Below are positions 26,739 through 34,533 of a stretch of 64,000 nucleotides of DNA, piece after piece; positions within the stretch are counted from its first letter, which is position 1, and every line of letters starts with the position of its first letter. Source of the stretch: CAIZGX01 sp046048875 (lineage in GTDB: Bacteria > Bacteroidota > Bacteroidia > Flavobacteriales_D > Sanyastnellaceae); contig JBJOFG010000014.1 in the NCBI GenBank assembly GCA_046048875.1, forward strand, positions 434,001 through 498,000, written 5' to 3'. The notes below the pieces were generated by a model. The model saw nothing but the letters and a program-made list of their open reading frames with translations. It was not told the origin of the DNA and ran no database searches. The position numbers and the translations under genes are program-made.

Positions 26739-29183
26739 ATGTACTTGCTGTCGTTAAATAAAAATATTGCGGTTGAAGAGTTTGGAGGGAAAGGCGCACA
26801 GCTTTCACGCATGATGCGAGCGGGTTTTCCTATACCCGATGGTTTTGTTATTTCAACACAAGCTTTCGATCGTTTCGAGAAAGCGAATTTTTCAATTGAG
26901 GAGATTAAGAGTGAAGTTCAATTCGAATTGAATCGAATAGGCGCTTCGCATTACATGGTTCGCAGTTCGGCTATTGGCGAGGATTCCGATGAGAATTCGT
27001 TCGCGGGACAGCTCGATTCTTTTTTGTGTGGAAACGATATTGACGAAATTCTTCAACATATAAAAAAATGTTGGAAGTCTTACGAGAAGGAAAATGTAAA
27101 AACATACGAGGCCATTTCGAATAAGAAACTCGAAGGAATGGGCGTGGTGGTTCATGCGTTAATAGATCCCGATTTCGCGGGAGTCATCTTTACGCAGTCC
27201 TATCTGAAGTCCAACGCAATGTTGGTTGAATACGTGCAGGGACACGGAGAGAAATTAGTTTCAGGACAGGTAACGCCAAAACAGTTTCACTACAGAATCG
27301 GCGAGGGAAGTTCAGACGCTGAATTCATGTCATCACTGGAATACGGTATGACGGTTGCGAAAAAAATTGAGACCTATTACGGCATGCCCATGGACATTGA
27401 ATGGGCCTTGAAGGATGGAAAGTTTTATGTTGTCCAAGCGCGTAAGATTACAACGGCTTGGAAAGAGCCCGAAGTGTATTGGTCGAACACGAATGTGAAT
27501 GAAAATTATCCGGAGGCCATTTCTCCTTTGCTTTATTCGATAGCGCGACAATCGTATTATCATTATTTCAAAAACCTTTCAAGACTGTTTCAAGTTTCGG
27601 AAGAATCTATTCGCGCATTGGAAGGCTCTTTCACGAATGTCATAGGTGTCTTTGGCGGGAAGATGTATTACAACATGAGTAGTATTCATGCGATTCTTTC
27701 GGCGTCGCCTTTTTCTGAAGCACTCATTCAGTCGTTCGATAATTTTGTCGGATATGCAGAAGGCGCGAAGGCTTCGAAAATTCTTTCAACCAATAAAGAG
27801 AAATTTGCTTTTGTTCGAAATGTGTTGAAGCAAAACAAGGCGCTTCCGCAGAACGTCGTGGAGTTCGAAAGAATAGTTTCGAATTACATGAACGAAGTTC
27901 AAGGTGCTATAACACACTCAGATATTCAGAAGTTGTTTCATGGATTCATTGAAATTCGCATGCACAGCTGGTATAGAGCATCGTTGGCCGATTTCTTCGC
28001 AATGGCTTTTCACGGTTTATTGGGAAAGTTGTGCGTGAAGTATTACGGTGAGCATGGCGTAGGGATTCAAAATAAACTCATTCAGGCAATACCCAACCTC
28101 ATCAGTAGTCGGCCAGTTATAGATATGCATCTTTTGGTTTTGGCTATTCGAAAAGATGAAGAAGTTTATTCGAAGTTTCAATTGTTGAATTCAACTGATT
28201 TTTTGAAATGGTTAAGTGATGAGAAGTTTGAAAGTGATGTGTTCAAAGGAATTACCGCTTACCTCAACAACTGGGGTTTCAGATGTTCGGGCGAACTAAT
28301 GCTGACTTTCAAAAATTATATAGAAGAGCCGGAGCGCTTTATTTCATTATTGATGCAATATGAAAAACTTCCGGATCAGAATCCTGAAGAGGTCATGCAT
28401 GCAAAATATCTTGAAGCGGTTCGTGCCAAGCGAGATTTTTCAAGTTTCATTTTTAAGAAGAACGGATTGAATTTCTTGAAGTCAATGTTTCATGTTTGGC
28501 AGTTGAATTTTTTGGTGAAGAATGCATGTCGAGGAATATCCTCCCGGGAACGTGTCCGGCTGAAGCAAGCGCAGTTGTATTTCGGATTTAAGTTGGCGTT
28601 GAAGAAAGTCGAACAAGTTTTTATTCAAAAAAATATATTGAAGTCAGAAGGAGATATATTCTTTTTGAATTACACGGAAATAGCAGAACATCTCGATGCG
28701 TCTCAAATGGCATCTGCCGCGAGCAGTGAGATATGGGCAGCACGAAAACGTGAATTCGAAGTTGAATCTAAATTGATTTATCCCGATGATTTTTACACGT
28801 CTTTTGGGAAATATTGTTCTCCTGAACAAGTCACACGCAAAGCGGAAGATGAAGATACCTCAGGCGATTTGAAAGGTTTATGTGCATGCGGAGGAGTTTT
28901 AACGGGACGTGTGAAGGTGTTGGAAACCGTTATGGAAGCCGATAAATTGGAAAAGGGAGATATTTTGGTAACTCGACAAACCGATCCGGGTTGGGTTTCT
29001 GTTTTTCCTTTGATTAGTGGGCTTATCGTTGAGCGAGGCGGGATGCTTTCACATGGAGCAATTGTTTCCCGAGAATTTGGTATACCCGCGATTGTAAGTG
29101 TGGAAGAGGCAACGGTGAAATTGAAAGATGGAGATTTGATCACTTTAAACGCTAATTTGGGAATCATTACCATTCATGATTAA
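26739..29183 (+). CDS. PEP-synthase-like/rifampin-phosphotransferase-like dikinase
   Basis: 814 residues. The N-terminal ~310 residues are a PPDK-type ATP-grasp domain (FGGKGAQLSRMMRAGFPIPDGFV shortened to GGKGAQLSRM; VRSSAIGEDSDENSFAGQ; DIEWALKDGKFYVVQAR). The middle ~400 residues match nothing I recognise. The C-terminus is the swivelling phosphohistidine domain with ERGGMLSHGAIVSREFGIPA, His772 being the predicted carrier. There is no C-terminal PEP-binding TIM barrel, so it cannot be a normal PpsA. The order ATP-grasp, variable middle domain, His domain is that of rifampin phosphotransferase, which moves the ATP beta-phosphate to a hydroxyl group of a small molecule. The middle domain probably binds the acceptor, perhaps a lipid alcohol given the neighbours (inference). 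First gene of a tight operon; overlaps the next by 8 bp. Confidence 0.8.
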   Translation: MYLLSLNKNIAVEEFGGKGAQLSRMMRAGFPIPDGFVISTQAFDRFEKANFSIEEIKSEVQFELNRIGASHYMVRSSAIGEDSDENSFAGQLDSFLCGNDIDEILQHIKKCWKSYEKENVKTYEAISNKKLEGMGVVVHALIDPDFAGVIFTQSYLKSNAMLVEYVQGHGEKLVSGQVTPKQFHYRIGEGSSDAEFMSSLEYGMTVAKKIETYYGMPMDIEWALKDGKFYVVQARKITTAWKEPEVYWSNTNVNENYPEAISPLLYSIARQSYYHYFKNLSRLFQVSEESIRALEGSFTNVIGVFGGKMYYNMSSIHAILSASPFSEALIQSFDNFVGYAEGAKASKILSTNKEKFAFVRNVLKQNKALPQNVVEFERIVSNYMNEVQGAITHSDIQKLFHGFIEIRMHSWYRASLADFFAMAFHGLLGKLCVKYYGEHGVGIQNKLIQAIPNLISSRPVIDMHLLVLAIRKDEEVYSKFQLLNSTDFLKWLSDEKFESDVFKGITAYLNNWGFRCSGELMLTFKNYIEEPERFISLLMQYEKLPDQNPEEVMHAKYLEAVRAKRDFSSFIFKKNGLNFLKSMFHVWQLNFLVKNACRGISSRERVRLKQAQLYFGFKLALKKVEQVFIQKNILKSEGDIFFLNYTEIAEHLDASQMASAASSEIWAARKREFEVESKLIYPDDFYTSFGKYCSPEQVTRKAEDEDTSGDLKGLCACGGVLTGRVKVLETVMEADKLEKGDILVTRQTDPGWVSVFPLISGLIVERGGMLSHGAIVSREFGIPAIVSVEEATVKLKDGDLITLNANLGIITIHD

Positions 29184-29934
29184 AGTCCTTCAAACCTATA
29201 TTCAGCAGCGCTTTTCGTCAGGATTGTTTGCGACGTTTGCAATATGGCTTTTTCTATACTCTGTTCCGTTTTTTGATATGAATGTCATGTCTGCATTGTA
29301 TGTAATGAAAGTGTTTTTCATTCTGTGGTGCTTTCGGCTTTATGATGACGTTATGCAATGGAAGCACGATGCGCATTTGAGTGATCGTATCTATACGAGC
29401 AAAGAACTTCGCAGTAAATTAATTTTACCTTTGATATTAAGCATTGGGTTTATTCCTCTGTTAACCGCCAACGATGGGCCAGCGTTTGAAATAGCCTCTG
29501 CTTGGTTCTACTTTATTCTAGTCAATCACCTTTTGTACAAGGTTTTCATTAATACAGAATATGGCGCATTCTTGTTGCCCTTACTCAAGTACCCAGTGCT
29601 TTTTCTTTATTTGGTTTACTCAAGCGCTGGTGAAGTTGATTTCAATTGGGCGATGCTGTTATCTGCTTTAGCCTTGTTTTGTGCAATGTTTTTTTATGAT
29701 TTACTGGATAACTCTTCTACAAGTGGGCGACAATCGCTTTGGGCCTATTTAATTGTGGTGTTTTCTGTTGTTGCAGTTGCTGTTCAAAATCTCGCATTAA
29801 TTTCCGTTGTTTTCGGTGCGGTAATTCTACTCGCTTCGATTACAATTACGCATCTTCGAATACGTGGAATGGCGAAAGTTTGGTTAATTTTATTTTTAAT
29901 GTTGAAACTAATCGTAAACAATTATGGCATTTGA
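29176..29934 (+). CDS. Polytopic membrane protein, possibly divergent UbiA-like prenyltransferase
   Basis: 252 residues with about seven to eight transmembrane segments. Two polar loops carry aspartate-rich motifs: RLYDDVMQWKHDAHLSDR (~residues 57-74) after helix 2 and FFYDLLDNSSTSGRQS after helix 5 or 6. Their position and spacing resemble the two Asp motifs that bind Mg-diphosphate in UbiA prenyltransferases, although the canonical NDxxD is not present. UbiA-like is therefore a guess. It overlaps its upstream neighbour by 8 bp and its downstream neighbour by 11 bp, so it is certainly part of the operon. Confidence 0.55.
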   Translation: MIKVLQTYIQQRFSSGLFATFAIWLFLYSVPFFDMNVMSALYVMKVFFILWCFRLYDDVMQWKHDAHLSDRIYTSKELRSKLILPLILSIGFIPLLTANDGPAFEIASAWFYFILVNHLLYKVFINTEYGAFLLPLLKYPVLFLYLVYSSAGEVDFNWAMLLSALALFCAMFFYDLLDNSSTSGRQSLWAYLIVVFSVVAVAVQNLALISVVFGAVILLASITITHLRIRGMAKVWLILFLMLKLIVNNYGI

Positions 29935-30901
29935 CCCAATAGAACGAATGAAGGAATTGAAAAACCCAGAGCGTTTTCAATTCGAGCAAGTGAAGTGCTA
30001 CTCTTGTGGTTCTTCGGACTGCAGCGAGTTTCTTGTTGGAGAAGATGATTTGACTGGAAAGGAAGGGTTGTTTTTATATGTCAAGTGCAAAGCGTGTGAT
30101 TTGGTTTACCAGAATCCTCGGTTGAATATTGAGGGAATAAAAGAGTTTTACGACTCCGAATACATTGCTCATCGTAAGAAAAAGAATTGGGGGGTGTTAA
30201 CTCCGCTCTTCGAATGGACCATGAATAAACACGATCGTGAAAAGGACAAATTGGTAAGTAAGTTCGTTCAAGTAAATGAAAATACAGAGTTGCTCGATGT
30301 AGGTTGCGCAGTGGGAACATTCTTGCTACACATGAACAAGAAACATGGATGTAAAATTCATGGAGTCGATTTCAAAGATGGATTGAGTTATCCCGATTTC
30401 GATAAAATAAATTTTTATGAAGGATTGTTTTACGATCAGCCTATTCCAGAAAAGTCAAAGGACATTGTGACCATGTGGCATTTCTTTGAGCACGATTACG
30501 ATCCGATTCGTTCATTGGAAATGGCGAAAAAAGTCTTGAAAGACGATGGGAAATTAATCATTGAAGTTCCACGCCTAGACTCGCTCACGTTTAGGTTGTA
30601 TGGAAACAAATGGCCAGGAGTTCAAGCGCCGCAGCATACTGTTTTATTTTCGAAAAAGAATTTTGTTGAAATGCTTGAATCGAACGGGTTTCAAGTAGAG
30701 ACCTATATGCCTTACGGAGCGTTCCCAGCATATTTTTATATTTTCACAGGCGCGTATTTCAAGTTGTTGGGCAAGGGATTGAATCTCGATAAAATTATCT
30801 TTCCTTATTTCCTCGGACAACTTTTACTTACTCCCGTTTTGCTTTTCAGTAAAGTGCTAAATCTTTCTATGCAGACTGTTGTTTGCACAAAGAAAAATTA
30901 A
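29924..30901 (+). CDS. Class I SAM-dependent methyltransferase with N-terminal zinc ribbon
   Basis: 325 residues. N-terminal Cys pairs (CYSCGSSDC at ~26-34 and CKACDLVYQNPR at ~57-68) form a probable zinc ribbon. Residues ~125-240 are a Rossmann methyltransferase domain with motif I LLDVGCAVGTFLL and the later MWHFFEHDYDPI and DDGKLIIEVPR. A C-terminal ~70-residue stretch is hydrophobic (YFYIFTGAYFKLLG, FLGQLLLTPVLLF), suggesting membrane association and a lipid-linked substrate. The arrangement resembles Methyltransf_23-type enzymes found in glycan and lipid clusters. Start chosen at ATG 29924, overlapping the previous gene by 11 bp. Confidence 0.85.
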   Translation: MAFDPIERMKELKNPERFQFEQVKCYSCGSSDCSEFLVGEDDLTGKEGLFLYVKCKACDLVYQNPRLNIEGIKEFYDSEYIAHRKKKNWGVLTPLFEWTMNKHDREKDKLVSKFVQVNENTELLDVGCAVGTFLLHMNKKHGCKIHGVDFKDGLSYPDFDKINFYEGLFYDQPIPEKSKDIVTMWHFFEHDYDPIRSLEMAKKVLKDDGKLIIEVPRLDSLTFRLYGNKWPGVQAPQHTVLFSKKNFVEMLESNGFQVETYMPYGAFPAYFYIFTGAYFKLLGKGLNLDKIIFPYFLGQLLLTPVLLFSKVLNLSMQTVVCTKKN

Positions 30902-30912
30902 TTCGAGTTGAA

Positions 30913-31839
30913 ATGAAAATTTCTGATTATAAAGCAAACAACGCAAAGGCTCTTGCTTTTTTAATTACTCCTGTCTTGCTGTTAAGTCTGGGTTGTTGGT
31001 TGTGCTTTGCTTTTTCAGGCTTAGTTTACGGTTTGGGCATTTTATTGCTTTCGTTTTTTCTCACCCAAACATTTGTGCTTTTGCATGAATGTGGACATCA
31101 GAATTATTTTTCAGACGACCGCCTGAATTCTTTTTTCGGCAATTTGTTTGGAATTTTTTCCATGATTCCGTTTCAATCGTGGAAGCATATGCACAACTTA
31201 CATCACCGTTGGACAGGCTGGCGCGACAAGGATCCGACGACAGAGAAGACAGTAGAGCCAAGCAAGAGTCCGGTCATGCGAATGGTAGCGAATGTGTGTT
31301 GGTTTTTATTCATTCCCATTTTCTATTTGTTTTACATGTTCAGTAACTATTGGAATTTGGGAAAAATGCGTCGGTTCCTCAACGAACATCAATACCGAAA
31401 TGCGTTGCTGTCCGTTGTTCTTTATACCCTCTTCTATATCACGGTCTTTTATTTCTTCTGGAAGGAAGTCAAGCATTTTTTTCTACCTGCTTTTTTGTTG
31501 AGTTTAGTTTGGAAAGAATTAATTATTCTGACACAACACACGCACATTGAAATTCCCATTTCCAACGGTGAAGATGTTAAACCAATATCCTACAAAGATC
31601 AAGTTCAGTATACACGAAGTTTTTATGCTTGGCCTTTCCTGACGAAATATTTTCTTTTCAATTTCAATTTGCATGAAGCCCATCATGTCTATCCAGGAAT
31701 GCCAGCCTATTGGCTCGATGAGATAGATTTAAATATCCCTAAGGAGCCAAGCTACAGTGAATGGTTCAATCAAGCCAAGGCAATGAGCGGGGTTGATTTT
31801 GTTTTCCGAACTTCTAAACACACGAACAAGAAATTTTAA
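30913..31839 (+). CDS. Fatty acid desaturase family protein (second)
   Basis: About 308 residues from the ATG at 30913, preferred over an in-frame ATG at 30883 because it avoids overlap with the methyltransferase gene. Histidine boxes: HECGH (LLHECGHQNYF), HNLHH (RWTGWRDKDPT follows) and HEAHH (VYPGMPAYWL follows); an additional HTH sits before the third box. Four or so hydrophobic segments. Like the desaturase at 25754 it is a membrane di-iron enzyme, but the two are not close copies. The desaturase or hydroxylase reaction probably acts on the product of this operon (inference). Confidence 0.87.
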   Translation: MKISDYKANNAKALAFLITPVLLLSLGCWLCFAFSGLVYGLGILLLSFFLTQTFVLLHECGHQNYFSDDRLNSFFGNLFGIFSMIPFQSWKHMHNLHHRWTGWRDKDPTTEKTVEPSKSPVMRMVANVCWFLFIPIFYLFYMFSNYWNLGKMRRFLNEHQYRNALLSVVLYTLFYITVFYFFWKEVKHFFLPAFLLSLVWKELIILTQHTHIEIPISNGEDVKPISYKDQVQYTRSFYAWPFLTKYFLFNFNLHEAHHVYPGMPAYWLDEIDLNIPKEPSYSEWFNQAKAMSGVDFVFRTSKHTNKKF

Positions 31840-31840
31840 T

Positions 31841-33118
31841 ATGTCTTATCCATACGAGAAATCACTAAAAGCTTTGTGGAGAATAAATTCGACACAAGAG
31901 ATTAATTCATTGTTACAGAAATTGAAGGCACGACCTTTTGATTCGGACGAATGCGATCAGATGCCTGCTAGAGAAATGTTCAGCCCAGATTTTCAACAGG
32001 ATCGGTTGGATTTTTTAAAGCGCGCAACAGGTGCTGAATTACCTGTACTTAGCGGCAAGAATAAATTCGAGAACTTTTCTGGATTGGAAGGGAATATTGA
32101 AAATTATATTGGAATGAGCCAAGTGCCAACAGGCGTAATTGGTCCAGTTCGAGTGGTGGGTACTTCGGCGCATGGTGATTTTTTTGTTCCTCTTGCCACC
32201 AGTGAAGGTGCTCTTGTTGCTAGTTATCAGCGCGGTTCAAAAGCTACATTTATGGCAGGCGGTATTCGCTCAGTCTGCTTGACCGAAAATGTTTATCGTG
32301 CTCCGTTGTTTCGATTTAATGACTTAGCCGATTTAGGAACTTTTGTCGTTTGGGCGTTGGCGCAAGAATCGAAGATGCACGAAATTGTTGCAGCAACAAG
32401 TCGATTTGCCAAGTTGGAAGACATCTCAACCAACATTGAAGGAAATCAGTTAATTATTACTTTCGGTTATTATACGGGTGACGCGAGTGGTCAGAATATG
32501 GTCACGATTTGCACAGATGCTATTTGTAAATGGATCATCGAAAACGCTCCGGTGAAACCAAAGACTTGGTACATAGAAGGGAATTTTTCTGGAGACAAGA
32601 AAGCAACGGCCATGTCATTTATGCATGTAAGAGGGAAGAAGGTGACTGCGGAAATTGAATTGAGTTACGACATCGTAAACAATGTGTTGAAATCCACTCC
32701 TGCAAAGATGGCTGAATATTGGCAAGCTTCCACAGTCGGAACAATTCAAACAGGAAGCATTGGAGCTCAAGGACATTATGCCAATGGATTGGCCGCTTTA
32801 TTTATTGCAACGGGTCAAGATGCTGCATGCGTGAGTGAGGCCTCAGTAGGAATAACACGAATGGAAGTTACGGAAGACGGTGGATTGTATGCTGCCGTTA
32901 CGTTGCCAAATTTAATTGTGGGAACTGTAGGTGGTGGAACAGGATTGCCAACCCAACGCGAGTGTTTGGAGTTGATGGATTGTTACGGTGCAGGCAAAGC
33001 AAGAAAGTTTGCAGAGATCTGTGCTGCGGTTGTGTTGTCAGGGGAGTTGAGTATTGCAGCAGCATTATCTGTTGGTCACTTCACGAGCGCACATCAGAAG
33101 CTAGGAAGAAAAAAGTAG
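31841..33118 (+). CDS. Hydroxymethylglutaryl-CoA reductase (class I-like)
   Basis: 425 residues from ATG 31841, one base after the desaturase stop; an upstream in-frame ATG lies inside that gene. Reduces HMG-CoA to mevalonate with NAD(P)H. Motifs in order: ENYIGMSQVPTGVIGP, PLATSEGALVAS (Glu122), YTGDASGQNM, GDKKATAMSF (Lys253), FIATGQDAAC (Asp327), VGTVGGGTGLPTQ, LSGELSIAAAL and GHFTSAHQKLGR (His418). The catalytic Glu, Lys, Asp and His are thus all kept. The nucleotide-binding motif, normally TGDAMGMN in class I enzymes, reads TGDASGQN. There is no N-terminal membrane anchor. No other mevalonate-pathway gene is nearby, and its place among lipid genes suggests either supply of isoprenoid precursor or use of a related acyl-CoA. 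Confidence 0.88.
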   Translation: MSYPYEKSLKALWRINSTQEINSLLQKLKARPFDSDECDQMPAREMFSPDFQQDRLDFLKRATGAELPVLSGKNKFENFSGLEGNIENYIGMSQVPTGVIGPVRVVGTSAHGDFFVPLATSEGALVASYQRGSKATFMAGGIRSVCLTENVYRAPLFRFNDLADLGTFVVWALAQESKMHEIVAATSRFAKLEDISTNIEGNQLIITFGYYTGDASGQNMVTICTDAICKWIIENAPVKPKTWYIEGNFSGDKKATAMSFMHVRGKKVTAEIELSYDIVNNVLKSTPAKMAEYWQASTVGTIQTGSIGAQGHYANGLAALFIATGQDAACVSEASVGITRMEVTEDGGLYAAVTLPNLIVGTVGGGTGLPTQRECLELMDCYGAGKARKFAEICAAVVLSGELSIAAALSVGHFTSAHQKLGRKK

Positions 33119-33119
33119 A

Positions 33120-33845
33120 ATGAAGGTTTTCCTAACATATCATTTTTTTCAAGTCGTAGTTATTCTATTGTCGTACTATTTCATTACAGGAATAGGATTT
33201 TATTTCATTTCGAAAAAGAAAGATGAAGTTGCCCGAAAGAGATTGTGGTTGAAGTATTTTGTCTATTTGGCTTTGGTGAGTGTACTGGTTGTCTGCATGA
33301 AGTTCGCAGTGGACGTTGCCTTCGCGTTGATAGGCCTCATTGCTTTGATTGGATCGTATGAAGTAGTTTCTAGTTGGAAAGAAATTGCTTCAGTTCGAGT
33401 AAAATTAGTTTCGGCCATTGTATACGCAGTGGTGCTATTTGGAGTGTCCTTGTCCTTTGAAATTAGAGATTCACTTTTGCCGGTGTTTTTTTTAATTGTG
33501 GTATTTGATGGGTTCTCGCAAACGGTTGGAGAGTTAGTTAAAGGCAAGGCACTCGCTCCGAGAATGAGTCCGAATAAAACACGAAGTGGCTTTATTGGCG
33601 GTGCATTGGTAATGGGCTTCACAACTTGGTGGATTTTAGAAGGAGAATATTTGTTTTTAATTGGAATAGCATTGGCGATTGTTGGGCTTTATGGCGATTT
33701 ACTTGCAAGTTGGTTGAAGCGCCTTTCCGGTAAAAAAGATTTTAGTGAAATCATTCCCGGACATGGAGGTGTTTTGGATCGATTTGATAGCTTTCTCGCT
33801 GTTTGGGCGGTTTTGTCTTTCGTTGCATACTTTTTTCATTTTTGA
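33120..33845 (+). CDS. CdsA-like phosphatidate cytidylyltransferase family protein
   Basis: 241 residues, about seven transmembrane helices. The complete CdsA signature is present: SWLKRLSGKKDF followed by SEIIPGHGGVLDRFDS. An upstream motif MSPNKTRSGFIGG matches the SPKKT..G..GG element. These enzymes use CTP to activate a phosphorylated lipid (CDP-diacylglycerol or, in archaea, CDP-archaeol). It starts one base after the HMG-CoA reductase stop. Because the housekeeping CdsA is usually elsewhere, and because this one sits beside a dolichol-kinase-like gene, it may be a dedicated paralogue for an unusual lipid (inference). Confidence 0.87.
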   Translation: MKVFLTYHFFQVVVILLSYYFITGIGFYFISKKKDEVARKRLWLKYFVYLALVSVLVVCMKFAVDVAFALIGLIALIGSYEVVSSWKEIASVRVKLVSAIVYAVVLFGVSLSFEIRDSLLPVFFLIVVFDGFSQTVGELVKGKALAPRMSPNKTRSGFIGGALVMGFTTWWILEGEYLFLIGIALAIVGLYGDLLASWLKRLSGKKDFSEIIPGHGGVLDRFDSFLAVWAVLSFVAYFFHF

Positions 33846-33847
33846 AT

Positions 33848-34522
33848 ATGGAAACATTGTACACTGTTTTAGGTAGCGATTTAACAAATACGCTTTTACT
33901 TTCTACCTCCTTTTTGGTATTGTTCGCATGTGGTGAATTGCTTTATCATGTGTTCAAAGTGAAAGCCGAGCTCACGCGCAAATGGTCGCATGTCGGAACA
34001 GGTTTTTTGACGATGTTATTTCCGGTCATGCTCAGCAATCATTGGTGGGTTCTCGTGCTCTGCGCAACCTTTGCGATATTACTTTCAACAAGTATTAAAT
34101 TTAATTTTTTAAAGTCGATTAACGCGGTAGACCGAGATACCGTTGGAAGTTTGTGTTATCCGCTAGCCGTTTACACGTCTTTTTTAGCTAGCGTTTGGAA
34201 GGGAAACACATTGTTTTTTTATTTACCTATTTTGATCATGGCGCTTGCAGATCCTGCAGCGGCCCTAGTAGGTAAGCGTTGGCCGTGGAAGCCTTATGCT
34301 GTGGGAAAACAAAAAAAGAGTGTTGCTGGTTCGCTGGCTTTTTTGGTTGTGAGCACGATGTTGGCAATTTATTTCTTAGGCGGAAACATGACGAATGAGC
34401 ACGCTTGGTTAGTTCTATCCATTGCTGTTTCGAGTACTTTGGCTGAAGCCTTCTCTGCCAAGGGATACGATAATGTTACCATACCTTGGACCGTCATTGC
34501 AGTGTGTGCCATGTTTATCTAG
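33848..34522 (+). CDS. Dolichol/phytol kinase-like (SEC59/VTE5 family) membrane protein
   Basis: About 224 residues from ATG 33848, just after the cdsA-like stop. Six to seven hydrophobic segments. KAELTRKWSHVGTGF, DTVGSLCYPLAVY, LADPAAALVGKRWPWK and KSVAGSLAFL are the conserved blocks of the polyprenol/phytol kinase family, which phosphorylates long-chain isoprenoid alcohols with CTP. A C-terminal ALVGKR / AEAFSAKGYDNVTIP segment completes the family pattern. Next to a CdsA-like enzyme this suggests phosphorylation followed by CTP-dependent activation of a lipid alcohol. Last clear member of the lipid-like run; 11 bp before the fucosidase. Confidence 0.82.
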   Translation: METLYTVLGSDLTNTLLLSTSFLVLFACGELLYHVFKVKAELTRKWSHVGTGFLTMLFPVMLSNHWWVLVLCATFAILLSTSIKFNFLKSINAVDRDTVGSLCYPLAVYTSFLASVWKGNTLFFYLPILIMALADPAAALVGKRWPWKPYAVGKQKKSVAGSLAFLVVSTMLAIYFLGGNMTNEHAWLVLSIAVSSTLAEAFSAKGYDNVTIPWTVIAVCAMFI

Positions 34523-34533
34523 ATTTTATTGAA

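Noticed and set aside
26739..29183. True phosphoenolpyruvate synthase (PpsA)
   Set aside because: The phosphohistidine domain is at the extreme C-terminus and no PEP-binding barrel follows, so the normal PpsA architecture is absent.
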